Source of the DNA: Coptis chinensis
Lineage: Eukaryota; Streptophyta; Magnoliopsida; Ranunculales; Ranunculaceae
Direction: 5' to 3'
Assembly: GCA_015680905.1 (NCBI GenBank)
Contig: CM027379.1
Span: 99,561,001-99,625,000, forward strand
DNA: 64,000 bases
The notes below the pieces were generated by a model. The model saw only the letters and a list, made by a program, of their open reading frames with translations, searched no databases and was not told the DNA's origin. Position numbers and translations under genes: made by a program. This document shows, in pieces, positions 35,696-46,388 of this stretch. Within the stretch, counting starts at the first letter, position 1. Every line of letters begins with the position of its first letter.

Positions 35696-36685
35696 ATGGC
35701 CCTCACTCGAAGTTTCGTGCCCGAGCAAAATTTTATGGAAAATTTCCAAAATGGTCTTTTTCATCCTTTTTTTGACACTGAAATATTACGTCGAGGATGG
35801 TACCCTCTTTTACACCATAAGCAAGCATTTTATTCCAGAGAGTTGGTCTTGTTATTTTATAAAAGCGGTTATTTCCAAAACGGACAATTCTTTGTCCGTG
35901 CTAACGGATGCGAACATGAATTAACTATGGAAATCATCTCTGAGGTACTTCAAATTCCTATTACAAACCAAGGAGTACACCTTCAGGATTCACCTTTCGA
36001 TAATATCCGGCATCTGATGTTTGCAACTATCCTTCACGGCGAATACAACCAGAAAAACCGTATTGTTTATCAGAGATCCTTACAAAAGAACCAATTATCT
36101 GTGATCCAATGGGTAGCTCATAATGTCCTAGGCACGTCTAAGACTTCTGAAATAACCAAACCCCTCCTCCATTTACTTTGGGTCTTGCAGAGTAACTGCA
36201 ATGATTTTTGCATTATTAAATTTCTTTGGAATGCGATCGCACGTGCCAGGAAAAAGGCAGCTCCTTTACCAACCATTGTGACACTTATCATGATACATTG
36301 GGGTTTTTCTAGTACTTCTCCTCATACACCTCTTCGAATAGCTAACATTCTTACCATTCACTCAGTATGTAGGAACGGATTTTGGAACCCCGACGTTGCA
36401 AAGAACCATGTCAGTGCAGGAACCAACGAAGATTGTTCCACCAACAACATCTTTACTGAAAATGCATTATGCAACGTATTTAATCCCATGGAAGGGCTTC
36501 TCTTAATTCAACAAGGACTGATGACATTATTCAAACGTCAGAACATAATTATCACCAGCCTTCTTGAATTTCAGGACCTGCGGACAATAAACGAAGAGGA
36601 ACAAGCACAATTCTTGCACAGCCACAACCAATTCTTGGCAAATCACACTCTCATAATGGAGAACCACGAGATTTACCGCATTTAA
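35696..36685 (+). pseudogene. Extra coding region 2 of element A
   Basis: The longest open frame in the window, 329 codons, starting MALTRSFVPEQNFMENFQNG. It shares with region 1 the words FFDTEILRRGWYPLLHHKQA, FYSRELVLLFYKSGYFQNGQ, the VRANGCEHELTMEII segment, LHGEYNQKN and SLQKNQLSVIQWVAHNVLG. It is therefore a second copy of the same plant-transposon-type domain, diverged well beyond recent duplication. Helical C-terminal part; no signal peptide or clear membrane segment. I treat it as part of the fossil. Function unknown. Confidence 0.65.
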
Positions 36686-36949
36686 AACAAAATGTTGCAA
36701 ACAGTCGCCGCACGGATTGGATTGACATATAGAAAATCTTATAAACGGATCCCTCCCACAAAAGGATCCTCGCCGTTACTTGGGCCAATGAAACCATTTA
36801 AATTTTGCAATTTTATATTATTTATCATTTTCTTTTTAGTTTTTAATTTTCATATGGTAATTTGTTTTTACTTAATTATTCTCATCATACTCTAATATTT
36901 GTTTATCCTTGTCTAAACAGGTCACATTTTTTTTCACACATCTTCTACA

Positions 36950-37923
36950 ATGGAAGCTCCAAAGATGATTCCAGAACAATCTTTCCACTCGTTGTTGAAT
37001 TCTCCGGCATATGGACATCTTTTTAGAGACTACATCACTCGAGTTGGTTGGAACTCTCTTATTCTACACCCGGAGAAGACGTACTCCCCAGGTTTGGCAA
37101 CTTATTTTTATGATCACATGGAAGATCTACCAGCTGTCCAGGGTTTCCTTTTGAATGGTTTTACACTACGTATTGGTAACACATGACACGCTTTTTATAA
37201 GCCAACAGTGGCTATGGCTCTAGACCTTCCTCCTCTTCAGCCAGATCTCCCCATTCAATACATGATAGAGAATGACCTTAATGACTATTCTAGGGAAGAC
37301 TTTGCTGCCCAGTATGGCGATGGCCTTGCCCACGTCAAAGAACGTGTCGAAGCTGGCCGATGGTCGAATTCACTATTCCACTAGTCAGTATGACCATGAA
37401 TGTTGGAACTGCCATGCTATTTATTCTTCTCAACATCATGGGGGATTGACATTTTTCCACTACATCAAAATCAGCATGTAAGACATTCCATGTATTGGCC
37501 CAGCAACATACCACCTTCGACATTACATAACTAGTAATTGAGAATCTTAAGAAGGCTCGGTCTTTTCAGCAACACTATATCACCTTGCCAGTTATAGCAT
37601 GCAGGATAGTGAGGACGTACTTCCCTGAGTTTGCGGCCACCTTTCAGGACTGGGTAAAGGTCGAATTTATGTGTCCAACAAACAAGATAATTCGTTCTTT
37701 TGCAATTTCGACATGGACACGCCCTGCAAGGTATCTTAAGAAAGTTCGTTCTTTCCCTGATGATGATAAAATGATAGCTCATCTAGACAATGCAAAGAAG
37801 AGGAAGTGGAGTGAAGTTTGGAAAGCTATGATAGATTGGCGGGATGCAAAGGAATGGCATTTCTACGTGGACGAGGCAAGGAGGGACTATCCCCCGCCTC
37901 AAGGATGGGGCAATGTGAGTTGA
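36950..37923 (+). pseudogene. Extra coding region 3 of element A (broken)
   Basis: Starts MEAPKMIPEQSFHSLLNSPA, then RVGWNSLILHPEKTYSPGLA, TYFYDHM and FLLNGFTLRIGNT, the same order of features as regions 1 and 2 (aromatic start, GW, YSP-l-t-FY, V-G segment), followed by RPARYLKKVRSFPDDDKM and an acidic/basic C-terminus ending at 37923. It resembles the extra region of element F more than regions 1 and 2. Broken. Confidence 0.6.
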
Positions 37924-38108
37924 TGCATGTACATATTTGTTTTACGCTTTGATGTGAAATAAATAAATAACCTAACAATGTGCTACTCTAACAAGCAGTG
38001 CTTCTACTTTTATGATGTATAATATATAGTGTGTTACAATAAATTTCTGTGGAAGATGTTAGCTTTATTTTTGCTCAAAGCCTCTCGTATACTCTTTCTT
38101 CCTCTTAA

Positions 38109-38148
38109 CACTTTGAGGACACAAAGTCCGAATTGCTTTGGGTGGTGA
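38109..38148 (+). promoter_or_regulatory. Distal hairpin/polypurine-like module of element A
   Basis: ACTTTG-AGGACA-CAAAGT followed by a decayed CTTTGGGTGGTG. It repeats the layout found next to the 3' LTR, about 1.55 kb upstream of it. Confidence 0.65.
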
Positions 38149-39533
38149 GAACTTTTGCAAAAATTAGGCATGCATAGTTGTATATAGTTTACTTAATGTC
38201 TAAATAAACGTGTTTAGTGACAAATTCTCGTTTCCTTTCTATGATGAAAAATATTTAGAAATCTCCCCTAGCATCGAAATCGGGACTTGTTCTTAGAAAC
38301 TTAATTTAATAATTATGCAATAGTTTTTACATCTTTTCATAAGCATTCATGCACTGACTATCATTAAATGTACACAACAGTAAGTTTCTGGGACCTACGG
38401 TTAGACAACTTAGTTTCCATATCCTGTAAGAATCTAACCAAAAGCCTCAAAATGTATGATATATGAGTAATGACACGAGGAGGAGTTCTTCTTCCGAATA
38501 GAGAAGTTCACACGTCTACTTACTTGATCACTACCCAAATCCTAGGCGAGAATTTAGGCCTTTTTTGGATCGATATAGCCAAAAATTCACACCTGAAAAA
38601 AAAAAAAAAAAAATTACCGCTAGTTGCCCACTGAACCTTTCATTAATACTTTCCACTCACAAAAAAAAAAAAAATCATTACCCATATAGTAACCACAAAT
38701 AAATAAGCCTACCTAGATGATGAGTATGAGAAATAGGATGAAGTGCAGAAAAATGAAGAGAAAAACCTTGTCACAAATCAAAATCAGTTACCTGTTTCAG
38801 AAGAAAAGAAAAAGAACAAAATAGAAATATGTTTCCAAAAATCAAAAGAAATGTCAAGGTTAGAATCCCCCCCCCCCCCAAAAAAAATCAAATCAAAAGG
38901 GAATACAAAAGCTTGAAAAATCCAAGTATGGAAACCCATGTTAGAAGCAGGAAAGAAAATAAGGATTCTCTAGTATAAATATCTCGAAGACCTTATTCTC
39001 TCATACTTATCATTTTTGAACTTTCCATTCCATTTTCTTCTACACTACCACCTAAGCCCCATAACACCTAATAAAGACCTCTAGCTCAATTAGGAATAGG
39101 ATAATGTGATAATAAGTAGTAGTTGTGACTTCTCGACCTCTGGCCCTCTAACCGTCATTGAGTATGTGAGGAAACGTGTGCCCACTGCACACTGGAGATA
39201 GCAAAGCTTGAGTGGAAAAATAAGAGAGAAATTGTGTTTCGACACATACCTGTGAGAACCTAATTAAGGACGCTATCCAAAGGATCCAGAAATGGCCCTG
39301 CTCATACATTTCATTATTAGATTACTGCATGCATGCTCATACGTAGATGTTTCAATTATTGTATGTATATTAACTTGAATTTCGAAAGAATAAAATCCTT
39401 GTTTCCCCTGCTAATGAGATGTCTAGATACCGGAGATTAATTAAAGAAACAAGTCTTTGTTACTGAGTCGTTGTAGTATAAATGAAGTTTGTGAGTATCT
39501 TCTCTAGAAATCTCTCACGAGGCTATAACTCGT

Positions 39534-39554
39534 CCACTAGGGAATTCCTAGTGG
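39534..39554. other. Conserved 21-base palindrome (element A copy)
   Basis: CCACTAGGGAATTCCTAGTGG, followed by TTCAAGGCCTTGTTGCATAC and GGTCAATGCAA, a block shared with B, C, D and F. Confidence 0.85.
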
Positions 39555-39655
39555 TTCAAGGCCTTGTTGCATACGGTCAATGCAACCGCGACTCGCTAAA
39601 ATGAGATTTAGCTTAGACAACACATTTTTGACCACTTATCGTTTTAATGTCTCTT

Positions 39656-39695
39656 CTTTGCTTGAGGACAAGCAAAGTGCTGTTTGGGGGTGGTG
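39656..39695 (+). promoter_or_regulatory. Proximal hairpin and polypurine tract of element A
   Basis: CTTTGCTTG-AGGA-CAAGCAAAG is a perfect 9-bp stem with a 4-base loop, followed by TGCTGTTTGGGGGTGGTG, which abuts the 3' LTR. The G-rich run is the primer for second-strand synthesis. Confidence 0.85.
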
Positions 39696-41601
39696 TGATA
39701 AGCACCCAAAACTGTAATATTAAACCCCGAGAGACATAGCATTTTGGTCGATTATGTGTTTAATAATCATGTAATAATTATATTTTCATACTTTTGCAGG
39801 ATTCCGCAATTAAAATAAATATAGTGATAAAACATGCATTGAAGTACAAGAATACGGGAATAATTGAAGTTTCCCACTCGACCCCCGTGAAGCCCAACAA
39901 AGCCTGACTAAAGCCGAAGTTTCCAAAAGAACAAAACCAGTGCAGAACGGGTCCACATATAAAGAAGCAGCAAACTTCCGAAGCTCAAATCAGATAAATC
40001 TAGATGCCGACGTTGGCTAGTGAAGCTGCCAAGTATAGGAATATTTGGAGTTCCCACTCAATCCCCGTGAAGCCCAACAAAGCCTGACTAGAGCCGAAGT
40101 TTCCAAAAGAACAAAACCAGTGCAGAATGGGCCCACATATAAAGAAGCAGGAAACTTCCGAAGCTCAAATCGGATAAATCTAGATGCCGACGTTGGTGGT
40201 GAAGCTGCCATAGCGACCGGCAACTTAACTTTGGCGCAAGGACAAAAGTCGTAAAAACACCAAAATCGGGCGCCGCGGACACACCGAGTGGACACACTTT
40301 GGGGCCCGTAAGGCATGACGAAGTCGGCATATAGGCAGGTGGCAAAGAATGGTTTCAATTTGGTACCACCTCGGCAAGAGAGAAGATTACGCACCAATTC
40401 AAACCGGTGGTTTGAATTGAAATGAGCTAACAAACCAAACCTTAAAAGCAAAAAGACAAAATTAAAACGCAGTTAAAACAAAATTTTGTTTTGAACCATT
40501 CAATTAGCATAAAGCCAAAATCTAAAACATTCACGGATAGCCTTCCTCGTATCAGCCTATATATATATGAAGGGGTCGCCTTCATTATTACCCTTCAAAG
40601 ATATTAATGCTTTAGCTTCCGCTTTAGTTAGATTTTTCCTTCAAGATTTACACATTCTCGCCATTTCCATTCCAAAGAGCTTAAATATCGTAAGTTATTT
40701 TACCCTTTAATAACAGATCATTTCTTTTCTAGTTTAATTTCTCATCCCGTGCATTTATTTACTTAATGTATACAACAAGTTTTATTATTCCTTCTATGAC
40801 CATGAGCTAATCCCCCCCCTCAGGGGGAGGGTTATGCTGCTCGTGTGAAAATCCGGATTGACTCGTTAATATTCTAGAATCACTACTTAGGAATTAGGCT
40901 TAGAATTGACATCCGGTCCCAAAATGACTAGACTGTACAAAGTTGGACTGCTGATGCTCCAAGACAGTCTCACGCCACGACCCCAAAATGTCTGTAGCGA
41001 CTCTCTGGTGTCAGACAGCTCTCCAATTCGCCCAGCTGATGTGAAATCGAGCCAGGAGATGAAATAATATACCAGAGATGAGGTATTATTGAAACTCCTT
41101 ATGCTAGTGAAATGCGACCTAGAGATGTGGGCATGCTAGGGGGATCAATACTCGACGTCGTCTCCGAAAACGAGACGAAGTAGAGATGTAGTGATTTGGT
41201 AATATAAACTGTTAAAAAATGATTCTTGCATGAGCATGATTAACTCTCTCCCTGTTTCTCCACCCTTGTTCACCTACATAAAAATCACCGTATTAATTTA
41301 CATTATTTGCATTACCGTAAAATTTATTAAACCAACTAAAAAAACCTAAAAATCCTACTCACTAAAAGTTGTAATTCCAGTTGTGAACCTATCCGAGCCC
41401 TAAGGTTTGGACGATCCCTTACTCGACCTATCCTACCAAACCCACGTGAGTAAGGTAACTTGACTAAAACGTACGACTATACGGATGTTGGAATTTGGAC
41501 TTTGGACTTGGGTCTTTGGACTTTGGACTTTGGACTGTGGACCTCGGACTTAAGAAAATAAGTAACTGAAAACCAAAACGTGTATAAAGAGCGTTTTATC
41601 A
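39696..41601 (+). repeat. 3' LTR of element A
   Basis: Starts TGATAAGCACCCAAAACTGT and ends TTTTATCA, followed by the target duplication GAAGC. It carries the same internal duplication of about 190 bases as the 5' LTR (about 39840-40025 and 40035-40215). The hairpin segment is at 40801-40846. Differences from the 5' LTR cluster around 40915-41045. Confidence 0.9.
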
Positions 41602-42850
41602 GAAGCTTAAATCAAGCCCATGAAGTAAGCCTGGTCAAAATGGTCAATTCCGGGTCAAATATTGTAGAAAAATCAGCGAAACTTCGGAAAATCATATCTT
41701 TTGACTCTGAACTCTGTTTTGGGCGTGTGACCTATCAAAACGATCAGCGTAACAAGCTCTACACAATGGTGTATAACTTCCATCAATTTACTAGACTAGG
41801 ATTTGAAGCAGGTCTTAACAAAGACAAAGTAAAAGTTCGATTACTATTCATCATGATGTCATTAAGTGGAAGCTTATGTAATCACCCACTTTCTCCACTT
41901 AATAAGTGCACAAACCACTCATAATTATTTATCTTATAATGGGAATTACTATTTCACCCACTTTTCTCCACTTAGATTAAATAAATTCCATTGTAAAAGT
42001 AGATTAATTTGTAACCTTTGGATTGAAAATGTAAGATGTAATCTTGGCCACCCATCTCACTCTTTTTGAAACTATAAATAAGAGGGGTGGTGCTCTAAAT
42101 AAACTTGCCAATTCACTTATGATTTGTGGCCTTGTAGCCCTTCACTCTCTTCTTCTTCTCAATCTCTAGTTCTTTTGTAAGTGGTTCATAGGTCCTAGAA
42201 TCATGAGCTAAACCCTCCTTTGTGGAGGGTTAATGATGCTCATGTGAGGAGAAGCTCCATTAATGGAGTCTTTCATTACTTTAAATTTTCACAAGCTTGT
42301 TATCAACATCAACTCCAAAATAGTTTATGTTGATAACAAGCTAGGACTTGTTAGGGTATTCTAGAGATAGAGTACCATAATAACTCCACATGCTAGTAGG
42401 TTGTCTTAGAGATAAGAAAAATCTACTAGGGATCAAACTTGATATTATTCTTGGGTTTGTCTATGAACCCAATAATAATTATAGTTCTTGTAATGAATTG
42501 ATTAAAAATGGTAGTTATCCTTGCATGAGTAAAGTTAATCCTCCACATATAACTCTCTACATCTTTTTCTCTCTCTAAATTCTCTTTGTGTAATTAAGTA
42601 GGTACAAATCAAGTTTACGTAAATTGTAAGTTAAGGTAAAATAATCCAAGAGTAGTGTAAAAACTTCCACCTAAAGCCTTCTCTCATTAAAGGTTTCTTG
42701 TGATTAGTCTAGCTAAGTTGTAAACCAAACGTGCTTTAATGTTAGGCATGGGACGATACCTTTACTCGAGCTATCTTTTAACATAATTTGTGAGTAAGGT
42801 AATTGATATAAGTGTGAGTTGGAGTGACGTCCAATTTAACACTTATCAAA

Positions 42851-42868
42851 CAGCGCCGCTACCGGGGA
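42851..42868 (+). promoter_or_regulatory. Primer-binding site of element B (tRNA-Asp type)
   Basis: CAGCGCCGCTACCGGGGA differs from the tRNA-Asp complement TGGCGCCGTTGCCGGGGA by a few bases, two bases after the LTR end. A second LTR-end/primer-site-like junction (TTATCAAATGGCACC) follows at about 42889-42903. Confidence 0.8.
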
Positions 42869-42903
42869 AAAGCTATTTCAATTTAATTCTTATCAAATGG
42901 CAC

Positions 42904-43784
42904 CATTCTCGTCCTAACATCTATCGGAGCGCGACAACGAAGCACGTCTACGTCACGGGGAATCCCCCCACTTCTCTCCCTTCTATTTTTTTCTCTTTAT
43001 TCTTTTTTGTCTACTGTTATATTTTAACTTTTGTTTTGTTTTTGGTCACAGGTTCTCATTTCTGGCACTAGATTCACGTTGCGGGACGCGACTGAAAAGG
43101 TGGTGTGCGCGAGTCCCCTTACTGAAGGGGACATTAATGTTTCATATCTTGCGAGGAAGTTCCGAAATCATTTTTATATCTATAAGGTGGAGTTGCGGGA
43201 TGCTTTTCAGGTTCCATTTTCTACCAGTACTCCTTGACTCACTTGCTAGAGGAGTAACTTCTTGCATGATATAACCTATTTAGACCTTGTATACGTATAG
43301 TAGTATGTATTATAATATTTGTTTGCATGATTAGGATTATTTAGTATATATGTATGTATGTATGTATGTATGGTTTGGATGTTTGTATAAGTATTCGATT
43401 TTGTCAAGAAAGAGGAAAATATTCCAACAAGGGTTAAAATCTAAGTTGGGTAAGTTGTTTTTAAGCCCTTCGGGGTAAAGCTGCTCTCTATATGACATTC
43501 ACAATCTCAATGAGTATTGACGGAATTGAATCTTTATACAAAACACGCGTTAACTAGTGTCGTATATATTGTGTAAACAGATGCATGTTTCGTGAGTTAT
43601 CGTATATAGCATACTTATAATTTGAGTTGTCTAAGCATATTAGTAATATGAGATTTGTTTTTACGTTGCATGTTAAAATTTGTTGATTATAAGTTGTTTG
43701 CATGCTAGATATTTTTGTACCTTGTATAAATTGTGTTTTAGTTTGTGTTGTATTGCCATATTTGTTTGTATAATTCTTAACTAC

Positions 43785-43831
<47 letters not shown>

Positions 43832-44136
43832 GCATAAATCTTAATCATATTCTAATGGTGTCTAGGAAACTTGAAAGTTGAGGTTACTTAATTAGGACCG
43901 TGCTTGCACGGAACCCTCCCTCGTATCTTTCCTGTGACTTGCCTGTTAGTTTATGCCATCGAAAAAAAAAAATATACAAACAGTGTCTAGGACACTTGCT
44001 TGATTGAGGTTCTCTAATTAAGGAACGAGCAAGCACAAAAAACCTCCTTCAACTCTAACAAGTGCCCTGCCTGTTGGTATATGCGCATGCGATTCTAGCT
44101 AGCGCTTAACTGCAACAATTCGCACAAGCCTAACTG
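42904..44136 (+). other. Leader of element B with duplicated structured block
   Basis: Holds a short open segment (about 43031-43237), a GTAT tetranucleotide repeat (43350-43372), an A-run of over 40 bases (about 43786-43830) and two copies of a block also present once in A (43857-43960 and 43982-44103). No recognised coding domain. Confidence 0.55.
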
Positions 44137-45415
44137 TTGCCAGTAACTACCATAGTTATGGCCAATCATTATCGCAACATCCCTCCTGGAATAACTATGC
44201 ACATCCAAAACCTTGTTCTTGTTATGGTAGTCATTACCATTGGGCTTCTCAATGTCCATCATATCAAGAGTTTGAGAATACTATGGGACAATCGTACAAT
44301 TTTGAGCCTCAACATTCCAACTTGTATAGTACTCAGGAGTTTTATAGTCATCCTAATAATTCATGGAGTTCAACCACAACGAGTCAACGACCATTCATGT
44401 TTACACCTAGGCAGTCCGATTACAGGTTCACAAAAAGTCAATCCCATGAATTCTCTAGACTAATGGCCCAACAATCACAAATATTGAGCAACTTCCCAAG
44501 TAACATTACATCTACTCAGTGGGAAGTACCGAACTCCCAACTAAATTCGCAACCCCTACCCAATTCCTATTCCATGCCCATTCCATCCTTCCATACACAA
44601 TCACCCACTAAACTCATGTTTAATTAGCTTACCAGTTGCCCTGACTATTCATTTCAATACCCAACAGAAGCACTGGCCAACACTGACAATACTACTCAGT
44701 GGGAAGAACCATACAATCCACCTTCCGCTCCGCCACCTTTCACAGACCTGATTTAGCAAGCAATGACCAATCATGCAAAAACACTTCAAGAAATAACACA
44801 GTCCTTGTGTTTGTTACAATCCACTTCGACATATGCCCCACCTGAGACTAATATTCTTCCAACCAGTCTAGACCACAACAAACAAGTGGACCAAAGTGTT
44901 ACCATAAATAAAACATTTGCTGAACAACCACAACCCCATGACCCTCCATTTGACAATTGTGTGAACTCTATAGCCTCTAATGATGACTATACGCCTCAAA
45001 ATTTAGCGTCTCTCATTCACCCTAGTGCACCATCACCCTTACAATTCATCATTGACATGTTAACCACAAACTATGAAACATCAGATTTCGGTCAATGTGA
45101 ACCTTCTCACTTGGAAAAACGCACTGCTCTCATGAATGAGGAAATTCCTGCAGAGGACTCTTTAGGCCTTGGGTTGGAAAATGAATCGACACATATGGAC
45201 GAACCCATTGAGGAAAATTTTTGAAGTTATAGGAAGAAAGGACAATGACATAGCCAAACTAGAACATTTTGATAATGTTATAATGGAACTTGTTACAGTT
45301 CCAGAGGAAAAAGGTAAGGAAATCGAGACCACTGATTCTAAACTGATGCAAGTCGAAATTGAGGTGTCTGACGTAGGAAATGTAAATTCTATCAAGCCTT
45401 CCATCTCTTGACCTT
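44137..45415 (+). pseudogene. Gag-tail-like coding region of element B (broken)
   Basis: Glutamine-, asparagine-, proline- and serine-rich protein sequence, for example STQWEVPNSQLNSQPLPNSY and SFHTQSPTKLMFN, then QEITQSLCLLQSTST and an acidic part DEPIEENF. The composition is like the low-complexity spacer between gag and pol in Athila-type elements. No capsid core, protease or polymerase motif was found. Broken. Confidence 0.45.
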
Positions 45416-45420
45416 TTCGA

Positions 45421-46150
45421 ATGAACCTCCAATTTGCACTTAAGCCTTTTGCCTCAGAGGTCCTATATAACTTTTTCAATCCTCACGGTGACAAATCTTT
45501 TCCTAGCCCACATACCCATGAGTCCATTGTACCTATAGTTGAGAGACAAGTTTTGCCTGAGTATTTTGCGGAACCTATTTTGTCTACTCTTTCATTAACT
45601 AAGTTTCATGAAGGACAACTACAACCTCACTTCCATTCTCTCTCATCTCAAATATCACAAGTTCATCTTTTGGGACATTCTCACTCTTTTGATCAACTAC
45701 AACATGATGTGTTGCATGACGGGATCTTGCATAAGTTCTATGATGGGTGGAATAAGTTTATCTTTGTTACTATTCACCATAAAATTCAAAGACACCATTT
45801 CTTCTTGTTTGGGGGTGCATGCTATATTATATTTTTATGGCTAGACCAACAACTCTTTCGACTATTAGCGTATAGTTGACAAAATATCATCCATCCAGTT
45901 CCACCTCAAGGTGTGCACAGTCTTAGGGAATCTGACTTAAAAAGACCCCCATATAGTCTCGAGTATCTGACTATAAACAACTCATCTTGTCTTTCGGTGC
46001 ACTCCATTCCATTCTTATTTAGAGGGAGTGCACCATATTGGTACCCGGGCCCTCCTTTATTTTCTTTCTTGGAGTATGTGGTTGCAAGCGCCGGAGCCTT
46101 CGTCCACAACAACACTATTTCAAAATTGAGTATAAATGTCGTCTGATATT
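45421..46150 (+). pseudogene. Unidentified coding region of element B and post-pol remnant
   Basis: An open stretch (45421-45879) beginning MNLQFALKPFASEVLYNFFN is histidine-rich and ends in a hydrophobic segment FGGACYIIFLWLDQQLFRLL that could span a membrane. I do not recognise it. From about 46078, GGTTGCAAGCGCCGGAGCCT and GAGTATAAATGTC match the sequence just after integrase in A. B therefore rejoins the common layout downstream of where pol should be. Confidence 0.45.
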
Positions 46151-46349
46151 GGGTTGTATATATATATATGTATTTGGTGTGTTTTTCCTTTTTGTTGTGT
46201 GATATTTGTTTGTTGTTTGTTTTCTTTGCTTAGTGTGATATTTTCAGTTTTCTTTTGGTATATTGTATATTGTGCTTGAATACCATTTTGTTGCAGTTTG
46301 TTCGCTAAATCTTTGCTTAAGCTTCTCAGGTATTTTCTCTCTTTCTCTT

Positions 46350-46388
46350 ACACTTTGAGGACAAAGTGTCCTTCTGTTTGGGGGTGGT
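46350..46388 (+). promoter_or_regulatory. Distal hairpin/polypurine module of element B
   Basis: ACACTTTG-AGGA-CAAAGTGT (perfect 8-bp stem) followed by CCTTCTGTTTGGGGGTGGT. The G-rich run is identical to the true polypurine tract at 47898-47909. Confidence 0.85.

Larger units (their letters stand above)
37924..39655 (+). other. 3' non-coding block of element A
   Basis: About 1.7 kb without coding capacity but with sequence conserved in B, C, D and F: GTTTCTGGGACC..CGGTTAGAC near 38385, TTTGGATCGATATAGCC near 38564, an AAGAAAAGAAAAAG-type purine tract near 38800, GTGTGCCCACTGCACACTGGAG near 39177, and the palindrome at 39534-39554. Confidence 0.7.
23325..41601 (+). mobile_element. Element A: 18.3-kb Athila-type LTR retrotransposon
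   Basis: A structurally complete fossil: 5' LTR, primer-binding site, gag, pol, three extra coding regions, polypurine tract and 3' LTR, with a 5-bp target duplication GAAGC (23320-23324 and 41602-41606). The two LTRs are 1905 and 1906 bp. About eight differences occur in the first 185 aligned bases, suggesting an age of roughly one to a few million years if usual plant LTR rates apply (inference). Coding regions are broken in many places, well over ten. The lineage is shown by the tRNA-Asp-type primer site, the LLPYYLFKQ protease context and the reverse transcriptase sequence (DQMLERLAGH, FMDDFS). At 18.3 kb it is long for an Athila element, partly because of the triplicated extra coding region. 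Confidence 0.9.
23103..42848 (+). repeat. 5' LTR of element B, interrupted by element A
   Basis: The LTR starts TGATAAGCACCCAAAACTAT at 23103. After 222 bases it is interrupted by A; it resumes at 41607 and ends TTATCA at 42848. The uninterrupted length is about 1.46 kb. A TATAAATA box lies at 42073-42080. Downstream, in the likely transcribed part, are a two-stage hairpin (42202-42244), the palindrome CTCCATTAATGGAG (42255-42268) and a perfect 16-bp stem (42294-42309 with 42327-42342). Confidence 0.85.

Noticed and set aside
37924-39655. Possible protein-coding gene between extra region 3 and the 3' LTR of A
   Set aside because: No sustained open frame; conservation with B, C, D and F is in non-coding landmarks and palindromes.
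43554-43835. Minus-strand frame starting with a phenylalanine run
   Set aside because: It is the translation of the poly(A) tract in the leader of element B.
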